Shown piece by piece: positions 10,430 through 21,337 of a stretch of DNA of 64,000 bases (its first letter is position 1; every line of letters begins with the position of its first letter). A model generated the notes under the pieces. The model was given only the letters and a program-made list of their open reading frames with translations. It did not search any database and had not been told where the DNA came from. The DNA is from Tilletia caries (taxonomy: Eukaryota > Basidiomycota > Exobasidiomycetes > Tilletiales > Tilletiaceae): positions 186,001 to 250,000 of the forward strand of contig JALUTQ010000041.1 in the NCBI GenBank assembly GCA_032718865.1, in the 5' to 3' direction. The translations under genes and the position numbers were made by a program.

Positions 10430-11708
10430 CTCGGTGTACTTAGCATCTCGCAGAAAATCCCACACCCTTCACACATTTTACTTCGCTCCTTTTTACTCTC
10501 CGACTGGATCCAACACCTCCGCCCACTAGCTCCAGGTAAGTTATTATACATTGACTCAGCTGCGAACTTCGATACACAGCCTGACATCTTGGCTTTTACC
10601 ACCTCTTCATCTCCATCCAGCTTACATGTCGTCCACCAACCCAGCTGCCACCTCCGCGCCTGTGCCATCCCTCCGGCAATCAACACCGCCCATCTCGGCG
10701 GCACCGGAAGCTCTGCTTCCCAGGCCTACACTGGCCCGGCCGTCCACTCCTACTGCTGCTGAGGCGTCAGTAGTAGAAGCGACGCGCTCAAAGCCAAGAG
10801 CTTCCGACCACTGGGCTGAGCTGTGAGTACATGCTGGGACATACTGTTGGGGCTTGGGCGGACTATTGACGCTTACTCTTCTCCCTATTCTTTCTATCTC
10901 ACGGTCTCCTAGGCAATCGAATTGGCGCCGCAAGAGTGTCCTGTCGAAGGTTTCGGAGCTCTTCGAAGAGGCTGGAGGGGAGGAAGGGAAGCGGTTGAGG
11001 ACCTCGTTGACAGGAGCTACATCCTGATCAACGGGGTCAACCCTCGGAGAAGGCTTTTGTGGAGACATTCAAGGTCGGATCGGATCAACACCCGACTCGG
11101 AGGGCGCTCAAGCGCTGCTGCCTTTTCAGCTACGGCGAGTGCGGCAAACCGTTCAGCCGTATGGCGAATCTGGTTCGGCACTGGGACATCCACCGCCGGC
11201 AGTCGATCGCGGACATCAGCGCTGGGAGCGAGGAGACGATCGAGCTCAGCCGCTCGGCGGAATTCCAAGGGCTGGCAGTGGCACAAGCGGAGGCTGCCCA
11301 AGCTCCGAGTCCTCACAGGTCTCATGCTATTAATACTGACGTCACTCAGGCCCTGGAGCGAATCGCAAGACCGCTTCCAGCTCAAGAGCTGCTCCCGGCA
11401 CATTCGCTATATGGTCATTGCGCTGATGGGAATGTTCGCAGTCTCATTGCTGTTGACAATGATCCAGCTCAATATCGAGAGCTACCATGGTAAGCCCTCT
11501 CCCCGTTCTGATCCTTCACCGACGGGACGCTGACATGATCTTTACTTCCCATCTTTGCGCAGAGCATGAACAAAAGCTGGACGACGCCGTCAAGGCACTG
11601 GCAGCATGCCAAGACGGCTCCCAGATTCTCGCGAAGGTGTGCGACGAAGTAAAGCTGCGCGCCACGACTCCGACTACGAATCGCAAGACCGCTTCCAGCT
11701 CACGAGCT
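10430..11708 (+). pseudogene. C2H2 zinc-finger / transmembrane protein gene, copy 1, frameshifted
   Basis: Predicted introns are 10536-10620 (5' UTR), 10823-10912 and 11490-11562. The inverted paralogue at 29-31 kb has introns of identical size (85, 90 and 73 nt). Translation starts at ATG 10626 with a Pro/Ser/Thr-rich N-terminus. A single Krueppel-type finger follows (YGECGKPFSRMANLVRHWDI then H, about 11123-11195), then a hydrophobic helix (IALMGMFAVSLLL) and a short polar tail in exon 4. Copy 1 has changed the first zinc-binding Cys to Tyr and has two frameshifts between 10970 and 11050. A transcription-factor finger beside a membrane helix is unusual. Function unknown. Confidence 0.6.
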
Positions 11709-12034
11709 GCTATGCGGAGAAACGAAGGAGCGAGTGTGAGCAGAAAGTGGAAGAGAGGAAGTGGAGAGATTAGATAAGATATAGTAAGGCCACGTGGAGT
11801 GGCCACAAGCTGCCTGCCAGCACATCCCAACCGCCCAGCGTAGAAGTCCAGCCAGCTCTGGTGGCTCAGAGAGTAGCCGCGGGCAGAGTCTAGGTCCAGG
11901 CGGTCCAGCGGCTTCAGCTTGTCGAACGCCTTCCGCATCCGGTCCTTCTGCGCCTGAGCTTGAGAGTGGAGTTCTTGAACTTGTTCTTCGAGTTGTCGCA
12001 CTCGCTCTTTGAGCTGCTCCATCGTGGCATCCAT
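11516..12034 (-). CDS. R-unit coiled-coil ORF, copy 1
   Basis: From ATG at 12034 the first 50 or so residues form an amphipathic coiled coil (MEQLKERVRQLEEQVQELHS), followed by an acidic/aromatic stretch (LDLDSARGYSLSHQSWLDFY) and a hydrophobic tail. The ATG follows a short tandem array of CTTTTCTCTCCCACCACMA units. In copy 1 the 3' end runs into the C2H2 gene fragment, so its tail differs from copies 2-4. No family is recognised. It may be an exon of a larger host gene caught in the repeat. Confidence 0.35.
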   Translation of the reverse strand: MDATMEQLKERVRQLEEQVQELHSQAQAQKDRMRKAFDKLKPLDRLDLDSARGYSLSHQSWLDFYAGRLGCAGRQLVATPRGLTISYLISPLPLFHFLLTLAPSFLRIAARELEAVLRFVVGVVARSFTSSHTFARIWEPSWHAASALTASSSFCSCSAQRWEVKIMSASRR

Positions 12035-13963
12035 GGTGAGAGACCCTGTTGAGGGAGAGAAGGATGGTGGTGGGAGAGAAAAGGATGGTGGTGGGAGAGA
12101 AAAGGATTGTGGTGGGAGAGAAGAAGCAAGAGAAGAAAGTTTTTGAGAAAGAAGAGTAAAGTGAAGGAGAGGAAAGAAGCGTTGTGGGGGGCCGGAAGAG
12201 GGAAGAGGAAGCGAAAGAGCGTTGCCTTAAGTACCATGCATGACTGCGGAACAAAGAACGTTGCCGGCCCCCTTTGTTTGGACCGGCGCTCAGTAAACAG
12301 AAGGGCTTATTTGGAAACCTGAACGTAGCCTGAACGTAACCCTCCGGAAACCAACTGGTGATTTACCCCACTTGGTCCCCTAATTCCCTATTGGCTCCCT
12401 ATGGGCTACGTTCTGCGTCCCACCCGTTTTGTATAGCGTGACTCATGAAAGTTTCAAGCTTTGAACTGATTTCGCAGATAGTGAGCAATTTTAAACACTG
12501 TTGCATATTGTTGATATATAATATCACTGAGAATGATAATGCACAGGCATCCAGCTATAATCACGTTCATTTCCTTCCACGCGCATCATCAGGGCGGTCG
12601 CAGCGCGGGTGAACTTGACCCTGCTAAAAGGGGATTCCGACCACTTGAAATAGATGTCAAGCCGCAACTGTGACATATTACTCCTTTCTCTCACTGTACC
12701 TTCGTAGCGATGACCAGGGCTCGGCAAAACTAAGGCGACTAAGAAACTAAGACTATCCGACTAAGCCTTAGCCCCGACTAGACTAGACTATGACTAAGGG
12801 TTTTTGGCATCCGACTATGACTATGACTAAGGCCCCGCCAGGTCCGACTATAGTCGGTCTTAGTCTGTTAGTCAGACCCTTTTTTGGGTTTTTGTCCGGG
12901 CTGATATGCTTGGAAGGTCTTCCTTTGCATTCGCAAACTATTTCGAGTCGCGCATTTCGAATTAGTAGGAGCACATAATTGTGACAGATATCTCAGACTA
13001 ACATCCGACGATTCGTCGGATTATTCCGACAAATAGTTTGAAGTGTCCGACATCTGACTAACATCGCATTAGCTGAGTCTCTATTACATAATGTGTTATG
13101 TACACAGCTTTACGGGTGTGGTACCTCGTCCACCTCTGCACGTCCGCTTGCGTCTTGCGAACGATACGGAGGTCATAATATTAATACGACGATCTCAGTA
13201 CCAGTATCCAGTGGTGCCATACTAGGACTATAGTAGGACTATAGTACCAGTGGTAGGTGCTAATGTGCTATAGTAGGAATATAGTACCAGTGATATAGTT
13301 GGTGCTAACTGCTATAGTACCAGTACCAGTTATCAGTGCGATAGTAAGTATTACAGTCTTACAGACAGAAGTGCTATAGTAGGTGCTATAGGAGTGCTAT
13401 GGGAGATACTATAGTAGTGCTATAGTACTGTCTGTCTGAAAACAGCTGGAAAACAGTACGAGAACGGCTCAAGAATGGCCTGTGATTCAGGATCCCGAAT
13501 CACAGGCCATTCTCAGCTCGTTTCGCAGTATCGGCCGTAAGTCTCAAGACTATTTGTCGATCAATAGTCTCATAGTCGGACTTAGTCTAACTAAGGAAAC
13601 TAATAGTCGATTAGTCACACGTTAGTCACACGCTAGTCAGTTCCGCCTCCGACTAAGCCAAACTAAGAAACTTAAGTGACTATTAGTCCCGATTAGACTA
13701 GACTAACGGACGGTCCAGGTCAATGTGACTATGACTATGACTAAGGATCTCGGAAAAGTACCGACTATTAGTCGTTGCCGAGGCCTGGCGATGACCGACG
13801 GTACCTTGATGCCATAGCGAAATCTTTGATTGCGTCTTGTTGTAAAACTGTTAGATAAACCTTGTGACCATGAAAAGCTTTGTAGACTTGCATTCGTTTT
13901 GAGGTAATATGCGACGGGTGTTTTAGGGAGGCTAAATTATTTGAACTGTCAAAAAAGGCAGTA
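11709..13963. repeat. Tandem repeat R, copy 1 (5'-truncated, hAT-loaded)
   Basis: This copy starts abruptly at 11709, joined to the C2H2 gene by a 34-bp duplicated gene segment. It keeps the empty target sites for the TA-MITE (12537-12538) and the Tc1 element (13962-13963) that interrupt copies 2 and 3. Its own insertion is the hAT element at 12715-13787. Confidence 0.8.
12715..13787. mobile_element. hAT-like non-autonomous element, complete with 8-bp TSD
   Basis: Termini are CAGGGCTCGGCAA and its imperfect complement at 13787. The element is flanked by GCGATGAC at 12707-12714 and 13788-13795, and R copies 2 and 3 show the unoccupied sequence. The ends are filled with ACTAAG/CTTAGT and GACTATGACTA motifs. 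The middle has CTATAGTAG repeats and a perfect 16-bp hairpin (13473-13488 with 13497-13512). No transposase is encoded. CAGGG-type ends with an 8-bp duplication indicate hAT. Confidence 0.85.
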
Positions 13964-14370
13964 GCAACCATTTTTTCCTTATCCAAGTCGAACCAACTCA
14001 CCTACGTCAATACTTGCTTTCGCCTCCAACTGAAAAAAAAGTGAGCAGTCTAGCTCGTCCTGCTTCTTGTTGTTTTTCAGCGGGCGCAAATCTGACACGT
14101 ACGACAAATGGCGCACAGATACTAAAGCTGAGGTGAATGTACATGAACGCAAAGCCCCCGCGGGAAAAAACTTTCTCAAGAAGAAAACTGTGTCTTCACG
14201 ATGGAGAGGATGTATTGGCAAGGGCCAATAAGAAGCTGTGAGCTGGCTAAGTAGAGTAAGAAGTGCAAGACGAATGTATGAATGACAGGAGAGAAGTACT
14301 AAGTACGATGATGGGCTCGAGAAGGTCGAGGATGAGAGCGAGGGAAAAGTGTGTCGTGGAAAAGTGGAGG

Positions 14371-14706
14371 TCAGGATGTTGCTATGCGGAGAAGCGAAGG
14401 AGCGAGTGTGAGCAGAAAGTGGAAGAGAGGAAGTGGAGAGATTAGATAAGATATAGTAAGGCCACGTGGAGTGGCCACAAGCTGCCTGCCAGCACATCCC
14501 AACCGCCCAGCGTAGAAGTCCAGCCAGCTCTGGTGGCTCAGAGAGTAGCCGCGGGCAGAGTCTAGGTCCAGGCGGTCCAGCGGCTTCAGCTTGTCGAACG
14601 CCTTCCGCATCCGGTCCTTCTGCGCCTGAGCTTGAGAGTGGAGTTCTTGAACTTGTTCTTCGAGTTGTCGCACTCGCTCTTTGAGCTGCTCCATCGTGGC
14701 ATCCAT
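14371..14706 (-). CDS. R-unit coiled-coil ORF, copy 2
   Basis: This is a 111-residue frame from ATG 14706: N-terminal heptad repeats (MEQLKERVRQLEEQVQELHS), the LDLDSARGYSLSHQSW segment, then a hydrophobic C-terminus. The protein is the same in copies 3 and 4. Preservation in four tandem copies may reflect recent duplication rather than selection. Upstream on the minus strand is a pyrimidine-rich block with two copies of a 20-bp promoter repeat (three in R copies 1 and 4). Confidence 0.4.
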   Translation of the reverse strand: MDATMEQLKERVRQLEEQVQELHSQAQAQKDRMRKAFDKLKPLDRLDLDSARGYSLSHQSWLDFYAGRLGCAGRQLVATPRGLTISYLISPLPLFHFLLTLAPSLLRIATS

Positions 14707-15190
14707 GGTGAGAGACCCTGTTGAGGGAGAGAAAGATGGTGGTGGGAGAGAAAAGGATTGTGGTGGGAGAGAAGAAGGAAGAGAAGAAAGTTTTGAGAAA
14801 GAAGAGTAGAGTGAAAGAGAGGAAAGAAGCGTTGTGGGGGGCCGGAAGAGGGAAGAGGAAGCGAAAGAGCGTTGCCTTAAGTACCCATGCATGACTGCGG
14901 AACAAAGAACGTTGCCGGCCCCCTTTGTTTGGACCGGCGCTCAGTAAACAGAAGGGCTTATTTGGAAACCTGAACGTAGCCTGAACGTAACCCTCCGGAA
15001 ACCAACTGGTGATTTACCCCACTTGGTCCCCTAATTCCCTATTGGCTCCCTATGGGCTACGTTCTGCGTCCCACCCGTTTTTGTATAGCGTGACTCATGA
15101 AAGTTTCAAGCTTTGAACTGATTTCGCAGATAGTGAGCAATTTTAAACACTGTTGCATATTGTTGATATATAATATCACTGAGAATGATA

Positions 15191-15565
15191 CTCGGGCCCA
15201 ACGATGTGAACGTCGTTCCCATTTTTAGTTTGTCAATTAAAAAACCCTCTCCACAGGAGAGGGTCCCCAAGCTCAATGAACAGGACAGGCTCAATGAACA
15301 GCCATACAAAACGCCACGTGGTGGGGTCTTCATCCACCTGGTGCGCCTTCATTTTTGAATGTTTTGACATGCTTACACCGGGAGGGACATCAGGGAGGCA
15401 GGCTGAAGCTGTAGCTGCCGTTTTCTGTGTGAGGTTCATAGGAAAAAGAGGCGATTGTTCATTGAGCTTGTCGTGTTCGTTGAGCCTGGAGGCCCTCTCC
15501 TGTGGAGAGGGCTTTTTAGTAACGCTAAAATTACCAACGAAAGTCTGGTCATCATTGGGCCCGAG
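15191..15565. mobile_element. Tc1/mariner-type MITE, TA target, R copy 2
   Basis: Ends CTCGGGCCCAA...TTGGGCCCGAG are flanked by TA on both sides (15189-15190 and 15566-15567). The unoccupied site is preserved in R copy 1 at 12537-12538. A further inward pair of inverted blocks (CCCTCTCCACAGGAGAGGG near both ends) extends the terminal repeat imperfectly to about 100 bp. No coding capacity. Confidence 0.85.
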
Positions 15566-16070
15566 TAATGCACAGGCATCCAGCTATAATCACGTTCATT
15601 TCCTTCCACGCGCATCATCAGGGCGGTCGCAGCGCGGGTGAACTTGACCCTGCTAAAAAGGGGATTCCGACCACTTGAAATAGATGTCAAGCCGCAACTG
15701 TGACATATTACTCCTTTCTCTCACTGTACCTTCGTAGCGATGGCCGACGGTACCTTGATGCCATGGCGAAATCTTTAATTGCGTCTTGTTGTAAAACTGT
15801 TAGATAAACCTTGTGACCATGAAAAGCTTTGTAGACTTGCATTCGTTTCGAGGTAATATGCGACGGGTGTTTTAGGGAGGCTAAATTATTTGAACTGTTA
15901 AAAAAGGCAGTACGAGGTGGAGGGCAGAAGTCTTCGAATGAACACAACACCAAACACCATAATTCTCATACTCTCTCCGTTCACCACAATACCAACCTCA
16001 CACTTTCCAGTCACAACCACACATATGACAATAGTAGAAGTTGAAGCAATGGAGATGTTTGAGAGTAAGA

Positions 16071-17935
16071 TTACTCGGAAAATTGACCGTGGCGCTGCCT
16101 GACGACCTTGACACGTCGGGGCATATCGTCGATGTACTTGTTGAGATGAGCTACTTCGATCTTTGCCCACTCCTCTTTGGCCGCCTCCCAAAGCTCGTCG
16201 GGCTTGGTCTGGCTGAGGTTACGAGCACGAAGACGGGACTTGAGCAGGCGCCAAGCCTTTTCGATCGGGTTGAGATCCGGAGAAAGTGGCGGGTGAGAAT
16301 GGCGCTGAATACCCGCCTCCTTCCGAGCCTTGTTGGTAGCCTTCGAGTTATGAATGGAAGCGTTATCTTCCACGACCTTGTAGGGCGTGAACTCCTCGAG
16401 CTCACACTGCAGCACAAAGGGGCGTAAGGCCCCATTAATGACGTGCTCAATGTAGCGTTTCGAATCGACCTTGCGGTAGCCCGTTCCCGACAATCGTACC
16501 AGTGGAGACTTCTTCCCGTAGGCGATTGCTGCCCAGATCATAACCGTTTTGCGAGCCGTTCTGAAGCTCCTAGAAGTGTTCTGAGGAACCGCAGCGGCTC
16601 CTCGAAAGCGGCTGACGAAGGGCTTGCGCCTAAGGTTAGAAGTAAGGTTGTCCCCGGAGTAACGCGGAGGGCTCCGCCTCCGCACTTCCAAATTCCGCCG
16701 GAATTTTGACTTTCTGAGGCGAGCTCCGCCTCCGCAGACTAAGACAGAGCGGAAAAAAACCAGCTCCGCGTTCCGACGGAATTATACAAAAGTTGAAATC
16801 CCAGCTCCGCGCTCCGCGTTTTTTTCTGTGCGTTTTCGTAATGCTCCTCCGTGCTCCGTGTATGCGGAGCTCGGAATTCCGCGGAATTCCGTCGGAGCGC
16901 AGTGGTGGTATAAGTTGCTCTCAGAATGACTCTAATACACTCAGAGCTATACATTCACCATCCGACATTGTTGCGGTATTGACTCCAGTGCTATTTTTGA
17001 AGCTCTCACCGGATGATGGTGCCTTTTTTATTCCCTGCGGGTGTCTCGAGGATGCCTATTTTCTCGAAATTCCGCACTTTCCGCGGAAATTTTTGCGGAA
17101 TTCCGGCGGAGCGCACCCAAAATGAGGTCACGTGACCCTTATTTTTCAACTATCACGTGACCTCATAGCTCCGTCGGAATTCCGCGGAAATTCCGCCGGA
17201 ATTTTCACACAATTTTTGACGACTCCGCGCTCCGCACTTTTTGGCAAGTGGGCCCAGGATTGGGCTCCGCCTCCGCACAAATTCCGGCGGAGTCCTCCAA
17301 GCGGACTCCGTGCTTTTTTAAGATCAAAAATCTGTCAAAAGTGAGCTCCGCGCTCCGCCTCCGGCGGAGCCCTCCGTCGGAGGAGTGCGGAGTCCGCAAA
17401 ACCCCAGCTCCGCGTCAACTCCGGGGACAACCTTAGTTAGAAGTGTCCAAAGAACACTCGTCCGTGAAGATAATTCGGCGCCAGTCAGTAATCCGGTTCT
17501 TATTTTCCCAGATTTTTCGCTTTTTGACCGCAGCAACACTCAGTGCTGGATGTTCGCGGGCGATATAGCGCGCTATGCCATGCTTGTGAGCAATGCGCCT
17601 AACCTTCCACGGCTTGATGGGTAGGCCGTGTCGGGTCAGATTTTCGGCGACGCCTCGCCATGTCGCCCATCGCATCAACAGCACGGTGCGGACTACCCGA
17701 CGACAGTCCCGTGCAGACAGCGTAGGAGGACGGCCGCTGCGCGGGAGTGTGTTATGTGACTTTGTCTTTTTCCCAGCGTGCCTTTGTGTAGGCAACGGTA
17801 CTGGGGCTGCAGCCGATTTGTTTGGCAATGTACTCGTATGTATGGCCCATTTCAATCATATATTGAATACGGCCACGCCTGGAAGGCGTCAGAGGAGGTC
17901 TACGAGCAGCAGCAACACGCGGCATTGTGTTTGTG
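16071..17935 (-). pseudogene. DD34E Tc1 transposase of T1, interrupted
   Basis: ATG at 17935 starts a helix-turn-helix domain (YIAKQIGCSPSTVAYTKARW). After an A5 run the frame shifts, then continues through SGRPPTLSARDCRRVVR (second helical domain) to the first catalytic Asp in IIFTDECSLD. The TAAGGTTG MITE (16643-17435) cuts the gene just after that. The remainder supplies the second Asp in VVEDNASIHNS and the Glu in SPDLNPIEKAW, with exactly 34 residues between, so the triad is DD34E (Tc1 group). It would catalyse cut-and-paste transposition into TA. One frameshift and one insertion inactivate it. Confidence 0.9.
16643..17435. mobile_element. hAT-like GC-rich MITE (TAAGGTTG family), inside T1
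   Basis: Termini are TAAGGTTGTCCCCGGAGT and the exact complement. The 8-bp duplication GTTAGAAG (16635-16642 and 17436-17443) is confirmed by the uninterrupted sequence in T2. The body is saturated with GGAATTCCGC/GCGGAGCTCCGC-type motifs. Related copies are at 46103-46787, 52283-53415 and 60942-61735. Non-coding. Eight-base duplications and TA-rich-plus-GG termini suggest hAT. Confidence 0.88.
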
Positions 17936-18461
17936 TAGAGAAAATGTAGAGATGCTAAGTGTGTGAAGTCGGGAGAGGGTGTGGTGAGGTGGTGGTTTTG
18001 GTGAATTTTAATTTCATTCGAAGACTTCTGCCCTCCACCTCGTAGCAACCATTTTTTCCTTATCCAAGTCGAACCAACTCACCTACGTCCATACTTGCTT
18101 TCGCCTCCAACTGAAAAAGTGAGCAGTCTAGCTCGTCCTGCTTCTCGTTGTTTTTCAGCGGGCGCAAATCTGACACGTACGACAAATGGCGCACAGATAC
18201 TAAAGCTGAGGTGAATGTACATGAAGGCAAAGCCCCCCCCCCCCCCTCCCCGCGGAAAAACTTTCTCAAGAAGAAAACTGTGTCTTCACGATGGAGAGGA
18301 TGTATTGGCAAGGGCCAATAAGAAGCTGTGAGCTGGCTAAGTAGAGTAAGAAGTGCAAGACGAATGTATGAATGACAGGAGAGAAGTACTAAGTACGATG
18401 ATGGGCTCGAGAAGGTCGAGGATGAGAGCGAGGGAAAAAGTGTGTCGTGGAAAAGTGGAGG

Positions 18462-18797
18462 TCAGGATGTTGCTATGCGGAGAAGCGAAGGAGCGAGTGT
18501 GAGCAGAAAGTGGAAGAGAGGAAGTGGAGAGATTAGATAAGATATAGTAAGGCCACGTGGAGTGGCCACAAGCTGCCTGCCAGCACATCCCAACCGCCCA
18601 GCGTAGAAGTCCAGCCAGCTCTGGTGGCTCAGAGAGTAGCCGCGGGCAGAGTCTAGGTCCAGGCGGTCCAGCGGCTTCAGCTTGTCGAACGCCTTCCGCA
18701 TCCGGTCCTTCTGCGCCTGAGCTTGAGAGTGGAGTTCTTGAACTTGTTCTTCGAGTTGTCGCACTCGCTCTTTGAGCTGCTCCATCGTGGCATCCAT
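18462..18797 (-). CDS. R-unit coiled-coil ORF, copy 3
   Basis: Identical in protein to copy 2 (111 residues from ATG 18797, coiled coil first, hydrophobic end). No function assigned. Confidence 0.4.
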   Translation of the reverse strand: MDATMEQLKERVRQLEEQVQELHSQAQAQKDRMRKAFDKLKPLDRLDLDSARGYSLSHQSWLDFYAGRLGCAGRQLVATPRGLTISYLISPLPLFHFLLTLAPSLLRIATS

Positions 18798-19280
18798 GGT
18801 GAGAGACCCTGTTGAGGGAGAGAAAGATGGTGGTGGGAGAGAAAAGGATTGTGGTGGGAGAGAAGAAGGAAGAGAAGAAAGTTTTGAGAAAGAAGAGTAG
18901 AGTGAAAGAGAGGAAAGAAGCGTTGTGGGGGGCCGGAAGAGGGAAGAGGAAGCGAAAGAGCGTTGCCTTAAGTACCCATGCATGACTGCGGAACAAAGAA
19001 CGTTGCCGGCCCCCTTTGTTTGGACCGGCGCTCAGTAAACAGAAGGGCTTATTTGGAAACCTGAACGTAGCCTGAACGTAACCCTCCGGAAACCAACTGG
19101 TGATTTACCCCACTTGGTCCCCTAATTCCCTATTGGCTCCCTATGGGCTACGTTCTGCGTCCCACCCGTTTTGTATAGCGTGACTCATGAAAGTTTCAAG
19201 CTTTGAACTGATTTCGCAGATAGTGAGCAATTTTAAACACTGTTGCATATTGTTGATATATAATATCACTGAGAATGATA

Positions 19281-19654
19281 CTCGGGCCCAACGATGTGAA
19301 CGTCGTTCCCATTTTTAGTTTGTCAATTAAAAAACCCTCTCCACAGGAGAGGGTCCCCAAGCTCAATGAACAGGACAGGCTCAATGAACAGCCATACAAA
19401 ACGCCACGTGGTGGGGTCTTCATCCACCTGGTGCGCCTTCATTTTTGAATGTTTTGACATGCTTACACCGGGAGGGACATCAGGGAGGCAGGCTGAAGCT
19501 GTAGCTGCCGTTTTCTGTGTGAGGTTCATAGGAAAAAGAGGCGATTGTTCATTGAGCTTGTCGTGTTCGTTGAGCCTGGAGGCCCTCTCCTGTGGAGAGG
19601 GCTTTTAGTAACGCTAAAATTACCAACGAAAGTCTGGTCATCATTGGGCCCGAG
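19281..19654. mobile_element. Tc1/mariner-type MITE, TA target, R copy 3
   Basis: Same element and same TA site as in R copy 2 (19279-19280 and 19655-19656), one base shorter in a T run. It was present before the R unit was duplicated. Confidence 0.85.
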
Positions 19655-20000
19655 TAATGCACAGGCATCCAGCTATAATCACGTTCATTTCCTTCCACGC
19701 GCATCATCAGGGCGGTCGCAGCGCGGGTGAACTTGACCCTGCTAAAAGGGGATTCCGACCACTTGAAATAGATGTCAAGCCGCAACTGTGACATATTACT
19801 CCTTTCTCTCACTGTACCTTCGTAGCGATGGCCGACGGTACCTTGATGCCATGGCGAAATCTTTAATTGCGTCTTGTTGTAAAACTGTTAGATAAACCTT
19901 GTGACCATGAAAAGCTTTGTAGACTTGCATTCGTTTCGAGGTAATATGCGACGGGTATTTTAGGGAGGCTAAATTATTTGAACTGTTAAAAAAGGCAGTA

Positions 20001-21337
20001 CGAGGTGGAGGGCAGAAGTCTTCGAATGAACACAACACCAAACACCATAATTCTCATACTCTCTCCGTTCACCACAATACCAACCTCACACTTTCCAGTC
20101 ACAACCACACATATGACAAAAGTAGAAGTTGAAGCAATGGAGATGTTTGAGAGTAAGATTACTCGGAAAATTGACCGTGGCGCTGCCTGACGACCTTGAC
20201 ACGTCGGGGCATATCGTCGATGTACTTGTTGAGATGAGCTACTTCGATCTTTGCCCACTCCTCTTTGGCCGCCTCCCAAAGCTCGTCGGGCTTGGTCTGG
20301 CTGAGGTTACGAGCACGAAGACGGGACTTGAGCAGGCGCCAAGCCTTTTTCGATCGGGTTGAGATCCGGAGAAAGTGGCGGGTGAGAATGGCGCTGAATA
20401 CCCGCCTCCTTCCGAGCCTTGTTGGTAGCCTTCGAGTTATGAATGGAAGCGTTATCTTCCACGACCTTGTAGGGCGTGAACTCCTCGAGCTCACACTGCA
20501 GCACAAAGGGGCGTAAGGCCCCATTAATGACGTGCTCAGTGTAGCGTTTCGAATCGACCTTGCGGTAGCCCGTTCCCGACAATCGTACCAGTGGAGACTT
20601 CTTCCCGTAGGCGATTGCTGCCCAGATCATAACCGTTTTGCGAGCCGTTCTGAAGCTCCTAGAAGTGTTCTGAGGAACCGCAGCGGCTCCTCGAAAGCGG
20701 CTGACGAAGGGCTTGCGCCTAAGGTTAGAAGTGTCCAAAGAACACTCGTCCGTGAAGATAATTCGGCGCCAGTCAGTAATCCGGTTCTTATTTTCCCCAG
20801 ATTTTTTTCGCTTTTTTTTGACCGCAGCAACACTCAGTGCTGGATGTTCGCGGGCGATATAGCGCGCTATGCCATGCTTGTGAGCAATGCGCCTAACCTT
20901 CCACGGCTTGATGGGTAGGCCGTGTCGGGTCAGATTTTTCGGCGACGCCTCGCCATGTCGCCCATCGCATCAACAGCACGGTGCGGACTACCCGACGACA
21001 GTCCCGTGCAGACAGCGTAGGAGGACGGCCGCTGCGCGGGAGTGTGTTATGTGACTTTGTCTTTTTCCCAGCGTGCCTTTGTGTAGGCAACGGTACTGGG
21101 GCTGCAGCCGATTTGTTTGGCAATGTACTCGTATGTATGGCCCATTTCAATCATATATTGAATACGGCCACGCCTGGAAGGCGTCAGAGGAGGTCTACGA
21201 GCAGCAGCAACACGCGGCATTGTGTTTGTGTAGAGAAAATGTAGAGATGCTAAGTGTGTGAAGTCGGGAGAGGGTGTGGTGAGGTGGTGGTTTTGGTGAA
21301 TTTTAATTTCATTCGAAGACTTCTGCCCTCCACCTCG
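20001..21337 (-). mobile_element. Tc1/mariner element T2, uninterrupted
   Basis: This is a 1337-bp element with 28-30 bp inverted repeats, flanked by TA (19999-20000 and 21338-21339). It sits at the same R-unit position as T1. Confidence 0.92.
20159..21220 (-). pseudogene. DD34E Tc1 transposase of T2, several frameshifts
   Basis: Same domain order as T1, starting at ATG 21220. Relative to T1 it has extra bases in mononucleotide runs: an A in GCCGAAAAATC (near 20936), longer runs around 20798-20818, and an extra T near 20347. The last one splits the SPDLNPIEK-AW motif between frames. It also shares with T1 the frameshift at GGGAAAAAGAC between the helix-turn-helix and linker. The catalytic motifs are present but the frame is broken at least four times. 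Clustering in runs leaves open that some are sequencing errors. Confidence 0.88.

Larger units (their letters stand above)
15913..18042 (-). mobile_element. Tc1/mariner element T1, split by a MITE
   Basis: Terminal inverted repeats of 28-30 bp begin CGAGGTGGAGGGCAGAAGTC and are flanked by TA (15911-15912 and 18043-18044). R copy 1 has the empty site. Removing the 793-bp insertion plus its 8-bp duplication leaves about 1.33 kb, the size of copy T2. Confidence 0.92.
13964..18044. repeat. Tandem repeat R, copy 2
   Basis: A full unit starting AGCAACCATTTTTTCC. It contains the coiled-coil ORF, a 375-bp TA-MITE (15191-15565) and a Tc1/mariner element (15913-18042) that is itself split by a GC-rich MITE. 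Outside later insertions it is almost identical to copy 3, so the duplication is recent. Confidence 0.85.

Noticed and set aside
16151..16450. Secondary frames opposite or beside the transposase
   Set aside because: They are frame shadows of the DD34E coding sequence.
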